This document shows, piece by piece, positions 34,540 through 43,067 of a DNA stretch of 64,000 bases. A program made the position numbers and the translations under genes. Each line of letters begins with the position of its first letter. Position 1 is the first letter of the stretch. This stretch comes from JAGHKQ01 sp041920565 (GTDB lineage Bacteria; Bacillota; Bacilli; Bacillales; Bacillaceae_G): positions 62,001 through 126,000 of the forward strand of contig JBHGXS010000090.1 in assembly GCA_041920565.1 (NCBI GenBank). Reading direction: 5' to 3'. Below the pieces are notes generated by a model that had not been told where the DNA came from, did not search any database, and worked only from the letters and a program-made list of their open reading frames with translations.

Positions 34540-34590
34540 AAAGGGTATGAAAAGGAACCCAAAGTTCCCTTCCTCATACCCTTTCTTTCG
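34540..34590 (+). terminator. Strong hairpin between pilin gene and pilD
   Basis: A long stem, AAAGGGTATGA (34540-34550) with TCATACCCTTT (34574-34584) plus an inner GGAAC/GTTCC, has a modest CTTTC tail. It probably causes partial termination or 3'-end protection, making the pilin transcript more abundant than pilD-pilO. Confidence 0.75.
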
Positions 34591-34626
34591 TATCATTTTA
34601 ATACAACACTAAAAGGATGTTAGAGC

Positions 34627-35385
34627 ATGCTTTTATTATATGCATATATTTTTCTAGTAGGATCGGTGCTCGGATCGTTCTATAATGTGGTCGGACTCCG
34701 GGTTCCGGTCGGCCAATCGATTGTTAAGCCGCGTTCAGCTTGTCCAACTTGCGAGCATGCGTTAACACCCTTAGAACTCATTCCGGTGTTTTCATACTTA
34801 TTCCAAAAAGGAAAGTGCAGAGAGTGCGGAACAAAGATTTCCTCGATTTATCCGGCATTTGAATTGCTTACCGGCGTTTTGTTCGTTTTATCGCCCGTTA
34901 TCCTTGGTTGGACGAACGAACTGTTTATTGCTTGGACGTTAGTGTCGCTGTTGATCATTATTGTTGTTTCGGACTTATCGTATATGTTGATTCCCAATAA
35001 AATTTTGCTGTTTTTTTCAGGAGTGTTTTTAGTAGAACGGATTTTCACTCCTTTAGAGCCGTGGTGGAACAGTCTTGCGGGAGTAGCGGTTGGGTTTGGA
35101 TTGCTTTATGCCATTGCTGTTTTGAGCAAAGGAGGAATGGGAGGAGGAGATGTGAAGCTGTTTGCGCTGCTCGGCTTCGTTCTCGGCTGGAAGTTGGTGC
35201 TTGTGGCGTTTCTTCTTTCTTCGTTTTTCGGTTCCGTTTTCGGTGTCATCGGGCTGTTTACCGGTCAAGTGAAGAAGGGAAAGCCAATGCCGTTCGGACC
35301 GTTCATTATGCTGGGAACGTTATGTGCGTATTATTTTGGTGATGAGCTGTTGGACTATTATTTTTCATTTTTTTATACATGGTGA
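34627..35385 (+). CDS. pilD: Prepilin peptidase PilD
   Basis: A 252-residue bifunctional prepilin peptidase/N-methyltransferase with about eight membrane segments. The N-terminal cytoplasmic domain has two CxxC zinc pairs, CPTC and CREC. The two catalytic aspartates are in VSDLSYMLIPN and GGGDVKLFALLG. It should process the major pilin and the minor pilins of the divergent operon. Overlaps the next frame by a few nucleotides. Confidence 0.95.
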   Translation: MLLLYAYIFLVGSVLGSFYNVVGLRVPVGQSIVKPRSACPTCEHALTPLELIPVFSYLFQKGKCRECGTKISSIYPAFELLTGVLFVLSPVILGWTNELFIAWTLVSLLIIIVVSDLSYMLIPNKILLFFSGVFLVERIFTPLEPWWNSLAGVAVGFGLLYAIAVLSKGGMGGGDVKLFALLGFVLGWKLVLVAFLLSSFFGSVFGVIGLFTGQVKKGKPMPFGPFIMLGTLCAYYFGDELLDYYFSFFYTW

Positions 35386-35396
35386 GGGAAAAACAC

Positions 35397-36344
35397 ATGG
35401 TATTACGTTTGACACCTAGGAAAAAGTACGTCAATCTTGAAATTAAGGATTATGTGATTAGGTATGTTGATGCAAAACTCTCTGTTCCTCCGATTGCTTC
35501 TTCTTACGGGGAGACGTATCTTCCGTCCGGCATTATTAAAAACGGCAATATTTTGGATAAAGAGGCGCTTTTGTTTATTTTAAAAGACTGCGTGAAACAA
35601 TGGGGCATTCAAAAGCGAAACGTCCGCTTCTTAGTTCCGGACTCCTATGTTATCACGAGAAAAATCTCAATTCCAAAAGATATAACGGAAGAAGAAATTC
35701 GCGGGTATATCTTTTTAGAGCTTGGTCATACCATTCACCTTCCGTTTGACAATCCGTCCATTGATTATGTGATTGCAGGACAAACAGAGGAAGCGTGGGA
35801 AGTCTTGTTGTTTGCAGCGCCTGAAGAAATTGTCAAACAGTACAATGATGTATTGGAAGAGGCAAAGCTTCGTCCTGTTGCGGCCGATTTGTCTCCTCTC
35901 TCTTTATACCGTTTATACTATATGGCAGAGCAGCCGCCCAAAGCGGAGCAGCTGTTGCTATTAAAGCTTGATTTATATGATGCCAATATCAGCATTTTTC
36001 AAGAGCACTACCCGGTATTCATTCAAAATCAACAGCTGTCGTACGAGGACGGGGAGCATTTAGACGAAAAACAAAAGACTATTCCTATCATCGAAGAGCT
36101 GTTGGATGAGCTGGATCGAATTATCCACTTTTATCGGTACTCGTTAACAAACGGCAATGGGAATATTGAAAAAATATCGCTTACAGGCGATTGCCCCTTT
36201 TTAGATGATGTATATGAAATGATGCAGACCCGTTTTTCGTTTCCAGTTCGCAATTTGCACTATTCCGCCATCTTGTCGGCAGATGGCGAAACGCTTGAAG
36301 GCAAATACTATCCGTCGCTCGGGTTAGGGCTTAAAGAGGTGTAG
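35397..36344 (+). CDS. pilM: Type IV pilus assembly protein PilM
   Basis: A 315-residue actin-like ATPase-fold protein, cytoplasmic, which binds the PilN N-terminus and connects the motor complex to PilNO. Recognisable are FLVPDSYVITRKISIPKDITEEEIRGYIFLELGHTIHLPF (here over 35 residues) and the later TGDCPFLDDVYEM and LGLGLKEV. ATG 35397 is chosen because GAGGG lies 8 nt upstream; ATG 35379 is in frame inside pilD. It is 3 nt from pilN. Confidence 0.88.
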   Translation: MVLRLTPRKKYVNLEIKDYVIRYVDAKLSVPPIASSYGETYLPSGIIKNGNILDKEALLFILKDCVKQWGIQKRNVRFLVPDSYVITRKISIPKDITEEEIRGYIFLELGHTIHLPFDNPSIDYVIAGQTEEAWEVLLFAAPEEIVKQYNDVLEEAKLRPVAADLSPLSLYRLYYMAEQPPKAEQLLLLKLDLYDANISIFQEHYPVFIQNQQLSYEDGEHLDEKQKTIPIIEELLDELDRIIHFYRYSLTNGNGNIEKISLTGDCPFLDDVYEMMQTRFSFPVRNLHYSAILSADGETLEGKYYPSLGLGLKEV

Positions 36345-36347
36345 ACG

Positions 36348-36935
36348 ATGTTAGCAGAAATTAATTTATTGCCAAGACGCGAGAGACGAAACATTGCTTC
36401 TTATGTGATTGGGGGCATTTTGCTTGCGATGCTTCTTGTCGGGGGAATGTGGTTTTATTTGACCATGCAGCAAATGAAGGAAGATGTGCGAACAATGGAA
36501 AAAGAGTTGTTGATTGCGAAAACGGAAGTGCTGCAAGCGCAAAAAGACCGTGCGGATACAACTTCCCTGCAAGCTTCCGCAAAGCTAGAACAAGCAGTAA
36601 AAGACGCAGAAAAACAACACATCAAGATGGTGCCCGTTATGGCAAAAGTTACGTCTTTTTTGCCGGAGCGCGGAATGGTCCAAGAGTTTTCTTATGCGGA
36701 AACCGGTATATTTACGATACAAATTCAATTTGATCAAAGACGGGATGCGGCTTATTTTTATAAACGATTGATGGACGAGACATGGGTGAAGAACGTCAAG
36801 CTGTCTGTCATTGAGGCAAGAGACGTGGCCGATGGAAAAGGAAATTCATTAGGATTGCCGCGATACCTAGCAAGCTATGAAGTGACAGTGAACAAAGAAA
36901 AAGTAAGGAAATTGGAAAAGGAGACTGAACAATGA
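36348..36935 (+). CDS. pilN: Type IV pilus assembly protein PilN
   Basis: A 195-residue bitopic protein. It begins MLAEINLLPRRERR, the conserved PilN INLLP motif that docks onto PilM, then has one membrane helix (about 20-42), a coiled coil (about 45-95) and a ferredoxin-like C-terminal domain. Overlaps pilO by 4 nt. Forms the alignment complex with PilM and PilO. Confidence 0.9.
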   Translation: MLAEINLLPRRERRNIASYVIGGILLAMLLVGGMWFYLTMQQMKEDVRTMEKELLIAKTEVLQAQKDRADTTSLQASAKLEQAVKDAEKQHIKMVPVMAKVTSFLPERGMVQEFSYAETGIFTIQIQFDQRRDAAYFYKRLMDETWVKNVKLSVIEARDVADGKGNSLGLPRYLASYEVTVNKEKVRKLEKETEQ

Positions 36936-37663
36936 GCCTTCAATTTTCCAAAAAACAAATTCTTGTTTTAATTGGCGGAATCCTTGCTATTGCAGCGCTG
37001 TTTGTATCTATATACTTTAACGTGTTAAGTCCATTGCAGCTAAAGAAAAAAATAGCAGCAGGAGAGCTTCAAACGGAGCAAGCGCTTCTTGGAAGCGAGA
37101 AGAAGCAAGAAGCACCGAAAACAGAACAATCGGAAAGTACGGAGATGCTCCAGAAAAAAGTGCCGGTCACCCCATTGCTAGAGCAATATTTGCTGGACTT
37201 GGAAAAAGCGGAAGGATTGGCCGGGATCAGAATCGGTACAATTGCGGTCGAACAAAGCGGAAATGATGTGCCTGAGACAACGAACGAGACAACTGTGCCG
37301 TCCATTGGAATGCAATCGAAGAATAACTCTGCGGTGAAAACAACGGTAGAGAGCGGTCCAGATGGTTTGCAAAAATTAATTGTGAATATGAAAGTACAAT
37401 ATGCTTTGTATGAGCAATTGCAGACATTCTTAACGGAGTTGGAAGAACTGCCGCGCATTACGACAATTGAGTCGGTCAGCTTTAAAGGAAGAGAAGAAAT
37501 TCTTTCTTACGAACAGCCACAGCAATCTCATGAAGCGGAGATAACGGTTTCTGCTTATTATATGCCGTCTTTAAAGGAACTGGAAAAGCAAGCGCCAAAG
37601 CTGGAACTGCCTCCGCTATGCGAAGAGCGGACAAATCCGGTTGAGCCGCAAGCATGTAAGTAA
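36932..37663 (+). CDS. pilO: Type IV pilus assembly protein PilO
   Basis: A 243-residue bitopic protein with one membrane helix (about 8-28), a short coiled coil and a C-terminal PilO-type domain. It is the last gene of the pilus operon. No PilP or PilQ gene follows, as expected for a cell without an outer membrane. The linker (about 110-145) is low in complexity (Thr, Asn, Glu, Ser). Confidence 0.88.
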   Translation: MSLQFSKKQILVLIGGILAIAALFVSIYFNVLSPLQLKKKIAAGELQTEQALLGSEKKQEAPKTEQSESTEMLQKKVPVTPLLEQYLLDLEKAEGLAGIRIGTIAVEQSGNDVPETTNETTVPSIGMQSKNNSAVKTTVESGPDGLQKLIVNMKVQYALYEQLQTFLTELEELPRITTIESVSFKGREEILSYEQPQQSHEAEITVSAYYMPSLKELEKQAPKLELPPLCEERTNPVEPQACK

Positions 37664-37697
37664 AAGACTTGTCTGCCCATCGGCTGACAAGTCTTTT
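37662..37697. terminator. Terminator at the end of the pilus operon
   Basis: AAAAGACTTGTC/GACAAGTCTTTT, a 12-bp perfect stem with an 11-nt loop. It also suits the convergent modA-like gene. Confidence 0.8.
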
Positions 37698-37710
37698 ACG
37701 GTTTTAAATT

Positions 37711-38541
37711 TCATTTACTGTATTGTTGTTTGGAATGCAATGCTTCAAAGCCATATCGTTCAAAGACTGCAGCCGCTTCTTTCGTTTGTAAATACTGAAT
37801 AAAACGCTCTGCTTCTTGCAGATGTTTTGTTGTATTAACCACACCCGCGGGATAGATGATAGGAGTATGGGCGTGGTCCGGAATGGCGGAGACGACGGTC
37901 ATAGCATCCGTTGCTTGTGTTTTATATAAAAGAGCGGCATCAACTGCCCCTTGTTCTACATTCGATGCAAGCTCGGCAAGAGTGGAAGCATATACGATTT
38001 TTTTCTCTGCCTCATTCCAAAGATGCAGGGATTCCAGTGTTTCTTTTGCATAAACTCCGACAGGTTCTACATCTGGGTTGCCGATTAAAATGGTTGAGAC
38101 AGTTCGTTTTTTTAAATCCTCTATGGTTTCAATTCCTGCTGGGTTGTCTTTCGGAACAGCCAGTACAAGCCTGTTTTTCAGTAAATCCACACTATGGTCC
38201 TCACTGATTAATCCTTGATCGATTAATGTTTGCATATGGCTTTTGGAAGACGACAGGAAAATATCCACGGGAGCACCCTGCTGAATTTGATTTTGAATGG
38301 TGCTTGATGAATCGTAAGTAAAGGAAAATGAAATATTCGGATGCGTTTTTGTGTATTGTGTTTGTATGTCTTCAAGCGCATTTTGAAGACTGCTTGCTGC
38401 AGCTACTTGCAGCGTAATGTTTTGTTGTTGGGTGCGCTCTTTTGGCTTGCGTTTTTTTTCCGGGAAACCGCTCATATATAAAATGATGAGCAAGATGATT
38501 AAGACAATGCCCACAAGTAGAACTCTTTTGACAAACTGCAT
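37711..38541 (-). CDS. modA: ModA-like molybdate-binding protein, membrane-anchored
   Basis: A 276-residue extracytoplasmic solute-binding protein of the ModA family: VAAASSLQNALEDIQTQY, FTYDSSSTIQNQIQQGAPVDIFLSSS, NRLVLAVPKDNPAG and VDAALLYKTQA are typical oxyanion-binding elements. Instead of a lipobox it has an uncleaved-looking hydrophobic N-terminus (about residues 6-24) without Cys, so it seems anchored by a helix. The permease and ATPase genes modB and modC are not in this neighbourhood. Convergent with the pilus operon. Confidence 0.85.
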   Translation of the reverse strand: MQFVKRVLLVGIVLIILLIILYMSGFPEKKRKPKERTQQQNITLQVAAASSLQNALEDIQTQYTKTHPNISFSFTYDSSSTIQNQIQQGAPVDIFLSSSKSHMQTLIDQGLISEDHSVDLLKNRLVLAVPKDNPAGIETIEDLKKRTVSTILIGNPDVEPVGVYAKETLESLHLWNEAEKKIVYASTLAELASNVEQGAVDAALLYKTQATDAMTVVSAIPDHAHTPIIYPAGVVNTTKHLQEAERFIQYLQTKEAAAVFERYGFEALHSKQQYSK

Positions 38542-38621
38542 GTATTTCTTCCTTCCGTTATACGTTCCGCTGCCGTTCGTTTTTTTTATTACATTTGTAT
38601 TTTACCATAATTTTCATGACT

Positions 38622-38657
38622 GCAAAAAACAAAGCACCCATTTAACATGAGTGCTTA
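38622..38657 (-). terminator. Terminator of the formate/nitrite channel gene
   Basis: On the minus strand AAGCAC/GTGCTT with a 13-nt loop is followed by TGTTTTTTG. Confidence 0.55.
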
Positions 38658-38677
38658 GGAGTTGAGTAACGACTGGC

Positions 38678-39526
38678 TCATATTTGCAGTACAATGGGTT
38701 CTTCTTTTTCCGCTTTTTCTGTCATTGCTTCAATAGACGGCACCACAGCTTTTTCAGGCTTTGTACGTGTAATGTATTGATATATCATGCCGACGAACAC
38801 GGAGCCGCCGACGATGTTTCCAAGTGTGGCAGGCAATAAGTTATGAATGGCACCTGCCAAGGAAATGGTTTCCGGATGCGGTGATAACAATGCGATGGAG
38901 AATAAGGATAAGTTGGCTATACTGTGTTCATATCCGGATAAGAAGAAAGCGAACACAAGCAAAAACATCATCCCGATTTTGGCAACGTCTCCTTTTACTT
39001 GAGACGGTAAAAAGCATGCTAAGCAAACTAGCCAGTTGCAAAGGATCGCTTTAAAGAATATATGAGAAGCGGAAGCAGTCATTTTGACTTCTACAACCTT
39101 GTTAAGTAAATGTGTGTTTGATATGTTTTCAAAAAGGCCTGTTGCATGAAATAATAATGCAAAGAACACTGCGCCGATAAGATTTCCTGCATAGACAGCT
39201 CCCCAGTTACGCAATGTATCTTTCACTGTTGTTTCTTTACGCATAGTAGAAACAGTGAAGTACATAGTGTTTCCTGTAAACAGTTCTGCTCCCCCGTACA
39301 TAATCATGACTAACGCAGTTCCAAAAAAGAAAGAAGAGACCAAGTAAGTAGCGGGCGAGTTTACGGCATTAAAAAACTCTCCCATTTTAAAGCAGACCAC
39401 GATGATAAATCCGATAAAAATGCCGGCTAATGCAGCTCGAACAATATATTGCATCGGGTCAGCATCTAACATTTTCTTTTTCTTTTTTGCTAACGTAACA
39501 ACATATTCCATCCCTTGTTCCAACAT
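38678..39526 (-). CDS. Formate/nitrite transporter (FNT family)
   Basis: A 282-residue FNT-family channel with six membrane segments. Family signatures: GAELFTGNTMYFTVS, NWGAVYAGNLIGAVFFALLFH, AILCNWLVCLACFLP and FLLSGYEHSIANLSLF-like (seen as FFLSGYEHSIANLSLFSIAL), the last carrying the channel histidine. Passes formate or nitrite across the membrane. A TGTGA-N6-TCACA box 33 nt upstream predicts oxygen-dependent control by an Fnr-type regulator. The ribosome binding site is AAAGAGGTG. Confidence 0.92.
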   Translation of the reverse strand: MLEQGMEYVVTLAKKKKKMLDADPMQYIVRAALAGIFIGFIIVVCFKMGEFFNAVNSPATYLVSSFFFGTALVMIMYGGAELFTGNTMYFTVSTMRKETTVKDTLRNWGAVYAGNLIGAVFFALLFHATGLFENISNTHLLNKVVEVKMTASASHIFFKAILCNWLVCLACFLPSQVKGDVAKIGMMFLLVFAFFLSGYEHSIANLSLFSIALLSPHPETISLAGAIHNLLPATLGNIVGGSVFVGMIYQYITRTKPEKAVVPSIEAMTEKAEKEEPIVLQI

Positions 39527-39558
39527 TTTGGAAGCACCTCTTTATTTCAAATTCAATA

Positions 39559-39574
39559 TGTGATATTTATCACA
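39559..39574 (-). promoter_or_regulatory. Fnr/Crp-type box upstream of the FNT gene
   Basis: TGTGATATTTATCACA, a perfect TGTGA-N6-TCACA palindrome, the consensus for B. subtilis Fnr. Confidence 0.65.
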
Positions 39575-39740
39575 TACATACCTTACTCCTGTTGATGGCT
39601 TATGACAACATCTTTGTTCATTTTTTCACAAATATGACACAATCAGCATGGTTGAAAGGGTTTACAAAAGATTTGTCGGTTTGGTATCATATAATGTCAT
39701 TACATAACAAATGTATTGGAACAAAAGAGGAGAGAAAAAG

Positions 39741-40058
39741 ATGAACGTATATATGGATGACAGACGTCCTTGTCCGTATGGTTTCGTTCTTGCTGAAACC
39801 GTCGAGCAGGCACTTTGGCTTGTTCGCACCAATGAAGTGTCTGTTTTGTCATTAGATTATAATATGGGGTTCCGAAAGAAGAACGGTCTTGATTTTGTAA
39901 ATGCCTTTTGTCAGGAAGGATTGTTTGTAAAGGAAATTCAGCTTCACAGCAACGACATTATCGGGGTATGATATATGCAAGAGCGATTGAAGACAGCAAA
40001 GGAGAAAGGAGAGATTTCTTTCGATATTGCCGTGAAAAACGTCGGAAGCTTCCTATAA
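39741..40058 (+). pseudogene. Cyclic-phosphate processing receiver-like protein with in-frame TGA
   Basis: The frame encodes a small receiver-like protein (MNVYMDDRRPCPYGFVLAETVEQALWL..., with LSLDYNMGF and QLHSNDIIG) resembling the cREC family. After 76 codons an in-frame TGA (39969-39971) interrupts it. The same frame continues YMQERLKTAKEKGEISFDIAVKNVGSFL to a TAA at 40056, which corresponds to the family's C-terminal helix (VGxxNMxETL). The TGA replaces what is usually Arg or Gly. ATG 39741 has GGAGAGAAAAAG upstream. Either a young nonsense mutation or a truncated but used protein. Confidence 0.65.
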
Positions 40059-40059
40059 A

Positions 40060-40085
40060 AAAGCGCTGCAATCGCAGCGCTTTCT
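40060..40085. terminator. Terminator between convergent genes
   Basis: AAAGCGCTGC/GCAGCGCTTT (10 bp, AATC loop) with A and T tracts on both sides. Confidence 0.8.
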
Positions 40086-40086
40086 G

Positions 40087-40506
40087 TTAGTGATTTTCTG
40101 CTTGTCGATATTCGCTCATATCTATTTTAGCTGATTCTGACGGTTTGTCTTTAGACAGAAACCATCCTGCTGCCCCGATGCCAAGCAGCACAGCCCAGAA
40201 GGTTAATTTCCATGGCAGAGACTCTGGAAATTCATGAGGAAGTATGTGCAGCGCCGGATGTGCCAATGTATATACGGCAAGCTTAATACCCACCCATCCG
40301 ACGATTAAGAAGGCGGCAGTTTCCAGACCGGGCTTGCGCTGCAGCAATTTTACAAAAACAGAAGCGGCAAAGCGCATAATGACTAAGCCGATAATACCGC
40401 CTGCCAAGATCACGATGAATTGTCCGGTGTCTAACCCGCCGATCATACCGATGTTTGTGGGAGGCAATGTTACGGCGAGCGCTAATTGTCAACTCATCAG
40501 CACTAA
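40087..40506 (-). pseudogene. N-terminally truncated TerC-family membrane protein
   Basis: The intact 126-codon frame (40087-40467) encodes only the C-terminal half of a TerC/YceF-type protein: PPTNIGMIGGLDTGQFIVILAGGIIGLVIMRFAA and KPGLETAAFLIVGWVGIKLAVYTL (shown as anchors). Upstream, QLALAVTLPP continues the homology to a TGA, and beyond 40480 a different frame gives MIFSADE, perhaps a relic of the FAVDSIL motif. Full-length relatives have about 260 residues, so roughly 130 N-terminal residues and the start are missing. The break is next to the 3' end of the potassium channel gene. Confidence 0.75.
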
Positions 40507-40509
40507 AAA

Positions 40510-41829
40510 TCATCCCGTTAAGATATCTTCTGATGGATATTTGATCTTTGTTGTGCTTCTTCTTGCAAGTGTAAACGCAAGAGTGAGCGGTCCCATTTTT
40601 CCGAAAAACATCATAAAGATGATGATGGCTTTTCCGATAAACGTCAGCTCATATGTAAGCCCCATGGTCAGTCCCACCGTGCCGAAAGCTGAAAAAACTT
40701 CAAAGACAATTTGCATGACAGGCGCTTTTTCCGTAATGCTCAAAATCAAGATAGCTAAAAATGAAAACATAATGGAAAGCAAAGCAATAGCTATAGCTTT
40801 TACGATAACTTTATCCTTAATCGATTTCTTAAATACAACAATTGATTCTTGGTCCTTCAAAAATTTAATCACACCAAGCACAATCACTAAAAAGGTAGTT
40901 AACTTAATACCGCCTCCGGTAGAAGCGCTTCCGGCACCGATGAACATTAAAAGAACCATTAATAACAAGGTAGGTTCCGTAAGCTGGGAAATGTCAAGCG
41001 TATTAAAGCCAGCGGTACGTGTTGTTACTGCTTGAAAGTAAGCGGCGAGCATTTTTTCTCCTTCATGTAATTTTCCCATTGTATTTGCATTGTTATGCTC
41101 TAATCCAAAAATGGCAAGCGTTGCGAAAACATTAATTACAAACGTAAACACAAGCATGAGCTTAGAGTGAAGACTTAAGCGGGTAAAATTTCGTTTTCGC
41201 CAAATGTCTACTACAACAGTAAAACCAATTCCTCCTAAGATGATAAGCGAGGTAATGACAAGATTCACGAGAGGGCTGCCCACATGCCCCATTAAACTGT
41301 CAGACCAGACGGAGAAGCCAGCATTGTTAAAGGCGGAGATGGAATGAAAAAAACTGAAGTATAATCCTTTCTGCCAGCCGTACTTCGGCACCCATTCCAA
41401 TGAAAGCAAGAGCATGGCCAACAATTCTACCCCAATGGAGTAGATGAAAAGGGATTTTGCCAATCGGATAATGCCGCCTACGTTTGTTTGGTTTAAAGAT
41501 TGTTGCAGTAAAATCCGATTTTTCCAGCTGATTTTTTTGCCGAGCATGATGAAAATCAATACCGCAAAGCTCATGATCCCAAGTCCGCCGACTTGAATGA
41601 GAGTTAATATGACCAGCTGCCCGAATAGAGTAAAAGTTTTCCCGGTATCGACAACCCCAAGTCCGGTTACGGTAAAAGCTGAAACGGTTGTAAAACAAGC
41701 GTCAATCCACGAAATGGGTGCTGTCGTAGCGATAGGAAGTTTCAGCAAAATGGTCCCGAGCACCGCTAAGGCTATAAAAGAAAATACCAGTAAGCGCGGA
41801 GGACTCATTTGAATACTAATGAATTTCAT
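40510..41829 (-). CDS. KtrB/KtrD-type potassium channel subunit (Trk family)
   Basis: A 439-residue TrkH/KtrB-type membrane protein with four membrane-pore-membrane repeats. The four selectivity-filter loops read FTVTGLGVVDTG, FNNAGFSVW, RTAGFNTLD and FGTVGLTMG, one Gly each at the expected place. It mediates potassium uptake with a cytosolic RCK subunit (KtrA or KtrC), which is not in the window. ATG 41829 is chosen with AAAGGTG 9 nt upstream; GTG 41841 is also in frame but adjacent to that site. It may be cotranscribed with the SDR gene 89 nt upstream. Confidence 0.92.
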   Translation of the reverse strand: MKFISIQMSPPRLLVFSFIALAVLGTILLKLPIATTAPISWIDACFTTVSAFTVTGLGVVDTGKTFTLFGQLVILTLIQVGGLGIMSFAVLIFIMLGKKISWKNRILLQQSLNQTNVGGIIRLAKSLFIYSIGVELLAMLLLSLEWVPKYGWQKGLYFSFFHSISAFNNAGFSVWSDSLMGHVGSPLVNLVITSLIILGGIGFTVVVDIWRKRNFTRLSLHSKLMLVFTFVINVFATLAIFGLEHNNANTMGKLHEGEKMLAAYFQAVTTRTAGFNTLDISQLTEPTLLLMVLLMFIGAGSASTGGGIKLTTFLVIVLGVIKFLKDQESIVVFKKSIKDKVIVKAIAIALLSIMFSFLAILILSITEKAPVMQIVFEVFSAFGTVGLTMGLTYELTFIGKAIIIFMMFFGKMGPLTLAFTLARRSTTKIKYPSEDILTG

Positions 41830-41918
41830 AATTGTATGCACCTTTCTCTATGTAGCTTCATGGAAAAATTACCCTAATTATTGGTATATAGGGTTTCATT
41901 TTAGTACGTGAAGACATT

Positions 41919-43004
41919 TCATGAAATTGGAATGTGTTTGCTTTTGTCATTCTTATGCTGTTGATAGTATGTGACGATTGCGGGAATCACATCCTTAAAA
42001 TCAGGACAAGTGATACCGGAGTGCTGCAAATCCAGAAGGGCTTGATCGCATTTGTAGCTTGCTTTGCATGTAAAATAAGCCAAGGATTCTCTTTCTGTAC
42101 GAAGGAGGCGGCGCGCTTTGGAAAAGGAAAGCAATCCTTTCGCAAATAAAAGAGGGACGGTTCCTTTCGGTTCTCTTTTCAAGTATTCCTTCATCAACAT
42201 TCGATATACTTGTTTGGCTGTATATGGATGCGGATCTGTTAGTTGATAAGTTTTTCCGATGCCGATATCATGATGACTTAAATACGACGTTGCCCGCACG
42301 ATAAAATCAACGGGTACAAAGTTTCCTTCTGCATCACCATTTCCCAAGTAAGGCAAAAAGGGAACGTTTCGCAATGCTTCAAAAAAATTTAAGATAAAAT
42401 ACGGACCGTCAAATTTAATCGTTTCGCCGGTTTGGGAATGGCCGACCACAATTCCGGGACGGATAATCGTAACAGGAACCTTTTCAATAATGGACTGAAC
42501 GGCAACTTCTGCTTGAAACTTCGTATGCTCGTAATGATTTTTAAACGATTGTCCCATGTCGAGCTCTGTTTCTAAAATATCGCCTTCCCGTGTACCTGCT
42601 ACATAAGAAGTGCTGAAATACGTATATCTTTCTAATCGTGACAACATTAAGACAAAGTTGTTTACGCAATGAGTTCCGTGTACGTTTACTCTATAAGCAA
42701 TGTCTTTTGGGACGGCTAAATCGTAAATGGCAGCGAGGTGATACACGTGAGTAACAGTATTTCGCAGTATGTGGAGTTGTTCTGGTAATAGATCTAGATG
42801 AGGTTTTGTAATATCTCCGGGGAGAAGCGTAGCTTTGTCAGGCGAAATGGTAAGGCTGTCGATCTCTTTACGAGCATGATCCATCATGGAAGGCAAGACG
42901 AGAAGATACAGATGATTTACGTCATAGCCATCTTCTAGAATTTGGTTGATAAGCTGCTTGGCAATAAAACCGGGAAATCCGGTAAAAAAATATGTGTTGC
43001 CCAT
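41919..43004 (-). CDS. SDR-family (acyl-reductase-like) NAD-binding protein
   Basis: A 361-residue extended short-chain dehydrogenase of the NAD_binding_4 (fatty acyl-CoA reductase / thioester reductase) type. The N-terminal glycine motif is TGFPGFIAKQL (usually TGATGFLG-like), then VTHVYHLAAIYDL, NVHGTHCVNNFV, catalytic YFSTSYVAGTREG and YEHTKFQAEVAVQ, and IIRPGIVVGHSQTGE. Substrate unknown; an acyl thioester is possible. The ribosome binding site is AGAGAGGAG. The long 5' region contains dispersed element A. Confidence 0.82.
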   Translation of the reverse strand: MGNTYFFTGFPGFIAKQLINQILEDGYDVNHLYLLVLPSMMDHARKEIDSLTISPDKATLLPGDITKPHLDLLPEQLHILRNTVTHVYHLAAIYDLAVPKDIAYRVNVHGTHCVNNFVLMLSRLERYTYFSTSYVAGTREGDILETELDMGQSFKNHYEHTKFQAEVAVQSIIEKVPVTIIRPGIVVGHSQTGETIKFDGPYFILNFFEALRNVPFLPYLGNGDAEGNFVPVDFIVRATSYLSHHDIGIGKTYQLTDPHPYTAKQVYRMLMKEYLKREPKGTVPLLFAKGLLSFSKARRLLRTERESLAYFTCKASYKCDQALLDLQHSGITCPDFKDVIPAIVTYYQQHKNDKSKHIPIS

Positions 43005-43067
43005 GCTTTTTCTCCTCTCTTAAACAGTAAGGAGCATGTCGGAAACAAGCTCCCCTTTTCACGTCTT

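Noticed and set aside
40244..41035. Plus-strand ORF of 263 codons over the TerC remnant and Ktr gene
   Set aside because: Antisense to a clear potassium channel gene with all four filter motifs; the translation is low in complexity and starts without a ribosome binding site.
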